From Burkholderia sp. Bp8992 (GTDB lineage Bacteria > Pseudomonadota > Gammaproteobacteria > Burkholderiales > Burkholderiaceae), in NCBI RefSeq assembly GCF_003853705.1, contig NZ_QTQI01000018.1, positions 113,869-177,868 of the forward strand: a DNA stretch of 64,000 nt. Direction: 5' to 3'. Below, one piece after another: positions 53,191 to 61,600 of this stretch. The notes beneath the pieces were generated by a model. The model searched no databases. It was not told the DNA's origin and saw nothing but the letters and a program-made list of their open reading frames with translations. Each line of letters starts with the position of its first letter. Position 1 is the first letter of the stretch. A program made the position numbers and the translations under genes.

Positions 53191-54705
53191 ATGACGAAGA
53201 AAGATACTCACGCGAGCCCGAACAAGCGCGAGCCGAACCTGCCGGATGCGCGCCGACGCGGATTCATTCGCTGTTCGGCGGCGTGGCTCGGCATGCCGCT
53301 GCTGGGCAGCCTGGCCGCGTGCGGTGGCGGCGACAGCGGCAGCGGCGTGTCCGACGCGGCTTCCGCGTCGCGCCCGACGCCGTCGGCACGGCAGGCCGTG
53401 TACCGGCTGCCGGCTGAAGATACGCCGCACGCGTTGACCTACATGACCTTCGCGTCCGGCGCGGACGGCATCTGGGCGCCCGTCACGTCACAGAGCACGG
53501 ACGCCGGCATCGACCGCGTGCGGGCCGACCTGATGGACGTCGCGAAGGCGATCGGCGCGACCGAACCCGTCAACATGCTGGTGTTGCCGGTCGATCTGGA
53601 CGCGGCCCGTGTGCTGCTCGGGAACGCAAGCGTGGCGAATCCCGACCTGCATGCACGTTATGCGGCGCGCGCCGCAGGCACGGGCGGGATCACTCTCGTG
53701 CCGCTCGCCGACGGCTTCAACGATTTCTGGGTGCGCGACACGGGTTGCGTGTTCGTCAGGGATACGACGAACGGCAATGCGCTGAACGCGATCGGCTTCA
53801 ACTTCAACGGCTGGGGCAACGCGAACACCGACGGCGCCGGCCAGAGTGCGGGAGTGATTCCGCCGGCGCTTCTGGCCGCGAGCAACCGGTCGAAAGCGGG
53901 CAAGTTCTTCCAGGCGTTCAGCCAGGACAGCAGGGTGGCGGGCTGGATGGCGCAAACCAAAGGCGCGAACCTGATCCGCAGCACATTGACGCTCGAAGGC
54001 GGCGCGATCGAATTCGACGGCGACGGGACGGCGATCCTCACCGAATCGTCGGTGCTGCACGTGAACCGCAATCCGCAGTTGTTCGACATCCCGAACGGCG
54101 TGATCGCCAATGCGACGCTGCGGCCGACGGCCCGCGATACCGTGCTGGCCGAACTGCAGCGCACGCTCGGGGTGCGGAAGATCATCTGGTTGCCGGGCAC
54201 GGCGACGTTTCCGCGCGGCAGCGGCGTCGGTGGCGCGGGCGGTGCGTCGACGCCGGCCGGCGAAAGCGACATCACGAACGGCCACGTCGATTTCTACGCG
54301 CGCTTTCTCGCACCCGGCGTGGTCGCGTGCTGCTACGACGCGTCGAATTCGACCGGCGAACGCGCATTGACAGACGCCAACCGGCAACGCCTGGCCGGCC
54401 AGACCGATGCGAACGACCGGCCGCTGAAGATCGTCGAGCTCGTGCCGCCGGTCAACTACGGCACGTCGGCGGGCACGACGCTGAACGAGCGGCAGATGTC
54501 GCATTTCGCAGCCGGCTACATCAACTTCTATACGTGCAACGGCGCGATCGTCATGCCGAAGTTCAACGACGCGGCGGCCGACGCGGCCGCGGTCGCAGCG
54601 ATCCAGCCGTATGCGGCGAACCGCGCGATCGTGCAGGTCGACATCCTCGGCATCGCGTCGGGCGGTGGCGGCATCCACTGTGCGACCCGGGAAGTGCCGG
54701 CGTGA
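53191..54705 (+). CDS. Exported deiminase paralogue, predicted Tat lipoprotein
   Basis: A 504-residue third paralogue, larger than the others. Its N-terminus has an RR motif (ARRRGFIRCSAAWLG) and a lipobox LAAC followed by GGGDSGSG, so it should be lipid-anchored after Tat-like export. The catalytic set is complete: WVRDTGCVF, H365 and D367 (NGHVDFYARF), C497 in GGGGIHCATREVP. Inserts lie around 215-255 and 330-360 (Gly/Ala-rich). The usual TQQQP after the cysteine is TREVP, which may change substrate choice. The ATG at 53191 follows GGAG. It is 149 bases after the second paralogue and ends the cluster at a strong terminator. Confidence 0.88.
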   Translation: MTKKDTHASPNKREPNLPDARRRGFIRCSAAWLGMPLLGSLAACGGGDSGSGVSDAASASRPTPSARQAVYRLPAEDTPHALTYMTFASGADGIWAPVTSQSTDAGIDRVRADLMDVAKAIGATEPVNMLVLPVDLDAARVLLGNASVANPDLHARYAARAAGTGGITLVPLADGFNDFWVRDTGCVFVRDTTNGNALNAIGFNFNGWGNANTDGAGQSAGVIPPALLAASNRSKAGKFFQAFSQDSRVAGWMAQTKGANLIRSTLTLEGGAIEFDGDGTAILTESSVLHVNRNPQLFDIPNGVIANATLRPTARDTVLAELQRTLGVRKIIWLPGTATFPRGSGVGGAGGASTPAGESDITNGHVDFYARFLAPGVVACCYDASNSTGERALTDANRQRLAGQTDANDRPLKIVELVPPVNYGTSAGTTLNERQMSHFAAGYINFYTCNGAIVMPKFNDAAADAAAVAAIQPYAANRAIVQVDILGIASGGGGIHCATREVPA

Positions 54706-54809
54706 GCGCGTCCTGTCATATCGATATGGAAATCGATTCGTTGTCCGTCGCACGCGAATTCCTTAATCTGGGCCTGTAGTTCGTGTGACACCTCCTTGAC
54801 TGGGATTCG

Positions 54810-54840
54810 CGCCCGCTGCATGCAGCGGGCGTCTTTTTTT
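54810..54840 (+). terminator. Terminator of the agmatine cluster
   Basis: A perfect ten-base inverted repeat, GCCCGCTGCA / TGCAGCGGGC, extended by a C-G pair, then TC and a run of seven T. It lies 104 bases after the last deiminase gene. Confidence 0.9.
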
Positions 54841-54982
54841 GTGCGCTGCATCTCACGCCGGCCCCGGCGGGGTTGGTGGCGCGCGTTGGCTCGCCTATGC
54901 TGGTTGCTGCGTGTCCGCGCGAAGGTCCGGATCGGCTGGACCGGTGACGGTTCGATGACATGCCACGTCAAGGAGATTCACG

Positions 54983-55675
54983 ATGAGCAAACCCGCGATC
55001 GTGCTCGTGCACGGCTTCTGGGGCGGCGCCGCGCACTGGGCAAAGGTAATCGTCGAACTCGCGCGCAAGGGCCAACCATCGCTGCACGCGGTCGAGATAC
55101 CGCTGACGTCGCTTGCCGACGACGCCGAGCGCACGCGCAAGATGGTGGCGCAGCAGGCCGGCCCCGTGTTGCTGGTCGGCCATTCGTACGGCGGTGCCGT
55201 GATCAGCGATGCCGGCAACCTGCCGAATGTCGCGGGCCTCGTGTTCATCGCCGCGTTCGCGCCCGACGCGGGCGAAAGCCCCGGCGGGATCACGCAGGAA
55301 CACTTGCCGGCGGCGGCGCCGAATCTCGCGCCCGACAGCGACGGCTATCTGTGGCTCAAGCCCGACAAATTCCACGAGAGCTTCTGCCAGGATCTTTCGT
55401 CAGACGAAGCGCTCGTGATGGCCGTCACGCAGAAGGCGCCGCTGGCGAGCACGTTCGCGGACACCATCAGCACGCCTGCATGGCGTTCGAAACCGTCGTG
55501 GTATCAGATTTCGAGCGAGGACCGGATGATCGCGCCGGAGAACCAGCAGCGGATGTCGGCACGAATGGACGCGCGCAAGATCATCACGCTCGATGCCAGC
55601 CATGCGTCGCTTGCGTCGCAGCCGGTGGCGGTCGCCGCGCTGATCGACGAGGCCGCGACGGTGCTCGCAGGGTAA
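54983..55675 (+). CDS. Alpha/beta-fold hydrolase (HNL/EstC-like)
   Basis: A 230-residue cytoplasmic alpha/beta hydrolase. The oxyanion loop reads LVHGFWGGAAHW, the nucleophile elbow GHSYGG has S68, and the catalytic His is in LDASHASLASQP near the end. This subfamily (salicylate esterase, hydroxynitrile lyase and EstC-like) acts on small esters. An AAGGAG ribosome site precedes the ATG at 54983. It is preceded by the terminator of the agmatine cluster and followed by an unrelated transporter, so it is a single-gene unit. The substrate is unknown. Confidence 0.9.
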   Translation: MSKPAIVLVHGFWGGAAHWAKVIVELARKGQPSLHAVEIPLTSLADDAERTRKMVAQQAGPVLLVGHSYGGAVISDAGNLPNVAGLVFIAAFAPDAGESPGGITQEHLPAAAPNLAPDSDGYLWLKPDKFHESFCQDLSSDEALVMAVTQKAPLASTFADTISTPAWRSKPSWYQISSEDRMIAPENQQRMSARMDARKIITLDASHASLASQPVAVAALIDEAATVLAG

Positions 55676-55900
55676 GGCGCGGGAAGCGGGGCATGGCGGG
55701 AAAGGCACGGCGCGATGCTGCGCCGGTGCCCGCCGCGCCTCATCACGAAACCCGCAGAGCAAAGCACCATTTGTTGGTTCTGATTCGCCGCACGCGCTGA
55801 TACGTTAGCGGCTTCGCGACGGCACACTTCGTCGCGATGTTCTTCGAACCGGGCCGCCGCGCGATCCGCGGCGGCCTTCATAACAAATCAGGTCGTGCTC

Positions 55901-56716
55901 ATGAAATTCCACACTCTCGCTACGTGGCTCGTCGGGGCCGCGCTCATCACCGCAGGCACCGTCGCGCATGCGGACCGGCTCGACGACATCAAGAAGGCCG
56001 GCGTGCTGCGCGTCGCGACGTTCGACAGCAACCCGCCGTTCGGCTATGTCGATGCGAAGAACAACCACATCGTCGGCCTCGACGTCGACTACGCGAAGGC
56101 GCTTGCCGACAAGCTCGGCGTGAAGCTGCAACTGCAACCGACCAATCCCGCGAACCGCATTCCGTTCCTGACGTCGGGCAAGGTCGACCTCGTGCTCGCG
56201 AACTTCACGATCACCGACGAGCGTGCGAAGCAGGTCGACTTCAGCATTCCGTATTTCTCGTCGGGCCAGCAGTTTCTCGCGAAGAAGGGTGTGCTGAAAT
56301 CGGCCGACCAGCTGAACGGGCTGCGCGTCGGCGCAGACAAGGGCACGACCAACGAGATCACGCTGCGCGAGAAATTCCCGAAGGCGACGATCGTCGCGTA
56401 CGACGACACGCCGTTCGCGTTCGCCGCGCTGCGCGCCGGCAACGTGCAGGCGATCACGCAGGACGGCCCGAAGCTGATCGGCCTGCTCGCGAACGTGCCG
56501 GACAAGCAGAACTACGAGATCCCGGCGTTCACGATCTCGAACGACTACATGGGCGTCGGCGTGCCGAAGGGCGAGACGCGCCTGCTCGGCTTCGTCAACG
56601 ACACGCTGAAGGGCCTCGAGGCGAACGGCCGCGCCACGCAGATCTACGACGCATGGTTCGGGCCGACGACGAAGACGCCGCTCACGCGCATCTTCCGCAT
56701 CGGCGACAAGACCTGA
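55901..56716 (+). CDS. Polar amino-acid ABC transporter binding protein
   Basis: A 271-residue periplasmic receptor (family 3). The signal peptide is MKFHTLATWLVGAALITAGT..., cleaved after AHA. The mature part shows DIKKAGVLRVATFDSNPPFG, LDVDYAKALADKLGVKLQLQ and VLANFTITDERAKQVDFSIP, all typical of receptors for glutamate, glutamine or cystine. The ATG at 55901 is favoured over a GTG at 55895. Two permeases follow, but no ATPase gene does. Confidence 0.92.
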   Translation: MKFHTLATWLVGAALITAGTVAHADRLDDIKKAGVLRVATFDSNPPFGYVDAKNNHIVGLDVDYAKALADKLGVKLQLQPTNPANRIPFLTSGKVDLVLANFTITDERAKQVDFSIPYFSSGQQFLAKKGVLKSADQLNGLRVGADKGTTNEITLREKFPKATIVAYDDTPFAFAALRAGNVQAITQDGPKLIGLLANVPDKQNYEIPAFTISNDYMGVGVPKGETRLLGFVNDTLKGLEANGRATQIYDAWFGPTTKTPLTRIFRIGDKT

Positions 56717-56810
56717 CCTGCACCGCACGCGCGCCGCGACCGGCCGGAACATCGGCTGCGCGGCGCTTTCCGTTTTCTTCCGATCGCGTGCTTCACGCGC
56801 GCACCCCAGC

Positions 56811-57533
56811 ATGCTCGGGTTGGCTCCCAAATATCTGTCCTGGCTCTGGCAGGGCTTCCTGCTGACACTCGGCCTTGCCGCCGCGGCAGCCATCGCCGCG
56901 ACCGTCGGCGGGCTGCTGCTTGCCGTCATGCGGCATGCGCGCGGCAGGACACCGCGCGCGGCCGCCGCCGCGTACGTCGTCGCGTTCCGCAACACGCCGC
57001 TGCTCGTACAGTTGCTGTTCTGGTATTTCGGCGTCGCGTCGTTGCTGCCCGACACGTGGATCGCGTGGCTGAATGCGCGCCATGCCGTGAGTGCAGGCCC
57101 GGTCACGCTCGCGTGGCCGTCGTTCGAATTCGTCGCCGGCTGGGTCGGATTGAGCGCATACACGGCCGCGTTCGTCGCCGAGGAATGCGAGGCCGGCCTG
57201 CGCGGCGTGCGTCGCGCGCAGCATGACGCGGCGGCGGCGCTCGGCCTCACGCCGATGCAGTCGCTGCGCTACGTGGTGCTGCCGCAGGCCGTGCGGATCG
57301 CGCTGCCGCCGCTGTTCGGCCAGTACATGAATCTCGTGAAGAACTCGTCGCTCGCGATGGCGATCGGCGTCGCCGAGCTGTCGTATGCATCGCGGCAGGT
57401 CGAGACCGAGACGTTCAAGACGTTCGCCGCATTCGGCGTCGCGACCTTGCTGTACGTCGCGGCGGTGGCCGCGATCGAGGCCGGTGCGTACGCGGCCACG
57501 CAATGGCGCGACCGGCTCGGAGCAGGGCGCTGA
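56811..57533 (+). CDS. Polar amino-acid ABC permease, subunit 1
   Basis: A 240-residue inner-membrane permease of the HisM/GlnP family. It shows the start LSWLWQGFLLTLGLAAAAAI, the motif AFRNTPLLVQLLFWYFG and the EAA loop DAAAALGLTPMQSLRYVVLP QAVRI, split here for length. It has four to five helices. It starts 94 bases after the binding protein and ends two bases before the next permease start, so translation of the pair is probably coupled. Together they would form a heterodimeric pore. Confidence 0.92.
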   Translation: MLGLAPKYLSWLWQGFLLTLGLAAAAAIAATVGGLLLAVMRHARGRTPRAAAAAYVVAFRNTPLLVQLLFWYFGVASLLPDTWIAWLNARHAVSAGPVTLAWPSFEFVAGWVGLSAYTAAFVAEECEAGLRGVRRAQHDAAAALGLTPMQSLRYVVLPQAVRIALPPLFGQYMNLVKNSSLAMAIGVAELSYASRQVETETFKTFAAFGVATLLYVAAVAAIEAGAYAATQWRDRLGAGR

Positions 57534-57535
57534 CG

Positions 57536-58261
57536 ATGGACCTTTCGCTGCTGTTCTCCAATCTGCCGTACCTGCTCGTCGGCGCGTTCCCGGACGGCCC
57601 GCTCGGCGGCGCCGCGCTGTCGCTGGTGCTGGCGATTGCGTCCGCCGTCGCGTCGGCCGTGCTCGGCGTGGCGCTCGGTGTCGCGATGGCGCTCGCACGC
57701 GGGCCGGTGCGCGTGCTGCTGCTCGCGTTCATCGGCTTCTTTCGCGCGATTCCGGTGCTGATGCTGATCTTCTGGACGTATTTCCTGATGCCCGTGCTGC
57801 TGCACATGGATGTGCCGGGACTCGCGACGGTCGTGTGCGCGCTCGCGCTGATCGGCGGCGCGTATCTCGCGCATGCAGTGCACGCGGGCATCGTCGCGGC
57901 GGGCGACGGGCAGTGGCAGGCCGGGCTGTCGCTCGGGCTCACGCGCTGGCAGACGGTGCGCTACGTGCTGCTGCCGCAGGCGATCCGGATCATGACGCCG
58001 TCGTTCGTCAACCAGTGGGTCGCGCTCGTGAAGGACACGTCGCTAGCGTATATCGTCGGCGTGCCCGAGCTGTCGTTCGTCGCGACGCAGGTGAACAACC
58101 GGCTGATGGTGTATCCGGCGCCGATCTTCCTGTTCGTCGCCGTGATCTACCTGGTGCTGTGCACGTCGCTCGACGGCGCGGCGCGCTGGCTGCTGACGCG
58201 GCGCCCGAGGGAGCGGAGCATTGAGGGCACGGCGGTCGAACGGATCAAATCCTTGCGATGA
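57536..58261 (+). CDS. Polar amino-acid ABC permease, subunit 2
   Basis: A 241-residue permease of the same family as the gene before it, with FRAIPVLMLIFWTYF in place of the RNTP motif and the EAA loop GLSLGLTRWQTVRYVLLPQA. After it come SFVNQWVALVKDTSLAYIVG and a C-terminal helix. The start at 57536 is two bases after the previous stop. No ATP-binding gene follows; DNA downstream is AT-rich and gene-free to 58613, so the ATPase must be shared or encoded elsewhere. Confidence 0.92.
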   Translation: MDLSLLFSNLPYLLVGAFPDGPLGGAALSLVLAIASAVASAVLGVALGVAMALARGPVRVLLLAFIGFFRAIPVLMLIFWTYFLMPVLLHMDVPGLATVVCALALIGGAYLAHAVHAGIVAAGDGQWQAGLSLGLTRWQTVRYVLLPQAIRIMTPSFVNQWVALVKDTSLAYIVGVPELSFVATQVNNRLMVYPAPIFLFVAVIYLVLCTSLDGAARWLLTRRPRERSIEGTAVERIKSLR

Positions 58262-58613
58262 TGTAACCCCCTGTATGCAGTTAAAAACGATCTGATTACG
58301 GGGCGCGTGCCGATTCGACCTCGCAATTCTGTCAGGGATTTTTTTGAGATGATGCGTGAGGTAAGATTCGCGCGGATTGCCATTAACAATACCGACGATA
58401 TTAGTAGTCGACGGAATATGTCGTTATCCAAAATATCAAGATAGTCGGATTGGCGTGGCAGTAAGCGAGCGATATATCGAGTTGTTTCGTCCGTCGCATC
58501 TCTGCAACGATTGACACTCTTTGACGCTGCCTTGCCACGGTTTCAATTAGATTCCATGCGATGTTCGAGGTCGTGAGAGCAATTCGAACAAAAATCGCGA
58601 GTAGACCAGGGTT
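58262..58613. other. AT-rich region before the exoprotein gene
   Basis: 352 bases with clearly lower GC than the flanks; one 60-base line (58381-58440) has 21 G/C. It contains no supported gene. Such a drop often marks horizontally acquired DNA or a region silenced by H-NS-like proteins. The exoprotein promoter must lie here, but no boxes are certain. Confidence 0.5.
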
Positions 58614-61600
58614 ATGAACAAAAACCATTATCGGCTGGTGTTCAGCTGCGTGCACGGTATGTTGGTCGCAGTGGAAGAAACGGCCAGCTCAGCGGGGAAA
58701 GCAAGCGCAGGTGAAACGCGGCGTACCCTCGATCGCAGCGGTGTGCATGTAGTGACGCAGTTCGCGTTACGTTTTGCGGTATTTGCTGCGCTGATTGCCG
58801 CGGGCGCGATACCGATGTGGGTGCACGCACAAATCGTCGGAGCGGGGCCGAATGCACCATCGGTAATCCAGACGCCCAACGGCCTGCCGCAAGTGAATAT
58901 CAACAAGCCGGGTGGCGCTGGCGTTTCGCTGAACACCTACAACCAGTTTGACGTGTCGCATGCTGGCGCGATCCTGAACAACTCGCCGACGATCGTCAAC
59001 ACGCAGCAGGCCGGCTATATCAACGGCAATCCGAACCTGGGTGCGGGGCAGGCGGCGCGCATCATCGTCAACCAGGTCAACAGCACGGCGGCCAGCCAGA
59101 TCAAAGGGTACGTCGAGATAGCGGGAAGCCGTGCGGAGATTGTGCTGGCCAACCCTGCCGGTATCGTCGTGGACGGTGGCGGGTTCATCAATACCTCGCG
59201 CGCAGTCCTGACAACTGGCGTGCCGCAGTTTAGCGCGGACGGATCGTTGACGGGCTTCAATGTAAATCGTGGCCTCGTGACCGTGCAAGGTGCGGGCCTC
59301 GATACCTCGAATGTTGATCAGACTGACATCATCGCCCGCGCTGTACAGGCTAATGCCGCGATCTATGCGAAGAATCTCAATGTAATTGCCGGTACGAACC
59401 AGGTTAATCACGACACGCTTGTCGCGACGCAGATCGCCGGTGACGGTCCTGCGCCGGCTGTCGCGATTGACGTAGCTCAGTTAGGTGGCATGTATGCCAA
59501 TAGGGTGTTTTTGGTTGGCAACTCCGCAGGCGTGGGTGTCGCGAACGCCGGGACGATCGCGGCGCAGGCAGGCGACCTGACGCTGCAGTCGGATGGCCGG
59601 CTCGTGCTCACGGGCAAGACCACGGCAAGCGGCAATCTGGCGCTGTCGGCCGCAGGCGGCATCCAGAATAGCGGCACCACGTACGCGCAGCAATCGCTGT
59701 CGGCCAGCACAAGCGCCGATCTTACGAACACCGGGACGCTCGCGGCGCAGCAAAATACGACGGGGCACGCCGGGAGCATCAATTCGACCGGCACGCTTGG
59801 CGCCGGCGTGAACAATGACGGCTCCGTCGCACACAGCGGCGATTTGAACCTGACGGCGTCCGGCCAACTGACCGCGACCGGCCAGAATGTCGCGGGCGGC
59901 AATGCATCGCTGACGGGCGGCAGCGTGAATCTCGCCGGCAGCCAGACGGCAGCGAACGGCAATCTGTCACTGAACGCGACGGCCGGCGACGTGAACCTGT
60001 CGAACGCGACGACGAGCGCGCAGGGCGCCATTCTGGCGAACGCGTCGGGCACCGTGATGAACGATCACGGCAGCCTGTCGAGCGGCGGCAGCACGACGCT
60101 GACCGGCGGCAATCTGTCGAACCAGAGTGGCAAGGTTTCATCGCAGGGGCCGTTGTCAGTCAACGTGGCTGGCCAGATCGCCAACCAGTCCGGCGAACTG
60201 GTATCCGAAAGCACTGCCGACGTGCGTGGCGGCGCCATCGCGAACAACCAGGGCACACTTCAAAGCGCGGCCGGCATGACGGTGGCCGGTGCGTCGCTGG
60301 ACAACACGGCGGGTCGGATCACGTCGCTCAACGGCGACGGCCTGTCGGTGACGACCAGCGGCCAATTGACCAATGCGGCGGGTACCACCGCGAATGGCGC
60401 GCAAGGCGGTGTTATCGGCGGCAACGGCGATGTTTCGGTCCAAGGCGCAAACGTTGTCAATCGCGGCGCGATCACATCCAATACGAATTTGCGGGTATCG
60501 GGCCAGTCGGTCGACAACGGTGGCGGCTCGCTGCAGGCCGCGCAAAAGGTGGCTGTCGATGCGGGCGCGCGCCTGATCAACAGCGGCGGCTCGATCTCCG
60601 GCCAGACGGCAACGGTCAGCGGAACGACGCTCGACAACAGCGCGGGCACCGTGCAGGCGGGCCAGATTTCGTTGAACGCGACCGACCTCGTGAACCACGG
60701 CGGCACGATCACGCAGACCGGCGCTGGTGCGATGAGCGTGAACGTGTCGGGCACGCTCGACAACTCGAATGGCGGCACGCTGCAAACCAACAGTACCGAT
60801 CTGACGCTCGCGCCGACGGCAATCGTCAACGACGGCGGCACGATCACGCATGCCGGCAACGGCACGCTGACGCTCGGAAACGGTTCAGGCTCTGTGTCGA
60901 ACGTCGGTGGCGCGATTGCCAGCAACGGGCGCGTCGTCGCACAAACGGGCGCGCTGAACAACACGGCGGGCTCGATCAACTCGCAGAATGGATTGACGGC
61001 GACCGTCGCCGGAACGCTGAACAATGCGAACGGCAAGCTGTTGTCGAATACGGATCTGAGCGTCGCGAGCGGTACGCTCGCGAACGACGGCGGCCAGATC
61101 GGTGCCAGCACGAACGTGACGATCCACACAGGCTCGATGACGAACCAGGGCGGTTCGATCGTCGCGCCAAACCTGTCGGTCACCGCCGATTCAACGCTCG
61201 ACAACAGCGGCGGCAAACTCGAGGCCAATCAGCTTGCGCTGGCGGCAGCGAACCTCGTGAACCACGGCGGTACGATCACGCAGTTTGGATCGTCGGCGAT
61301 GGGGATGAACGTTAGCGGCACCCTCGACAACTCGGCCGCTGGCGTGATCCAGACGAACGCCACGGATTTGACGCTCGAGCCGGCCGAGCTGAACAACGCG
61401 GGCGGCACCATCACGCATGCCGGCACCGGCGCGCTGACGATCGCGCCGGGCAATGGATCGAGCGCGCTGAACAACGCGTCGGGCACCATCGTGACGAAGG
61501 GACAAGCCATCGTCAACGCGGCGATCTGGAACAACGCGAGCGGTATCCTCGCCGCGCAGCGCGGCATCAACGCGACGATTACGGGTGACGTGAACAACGC

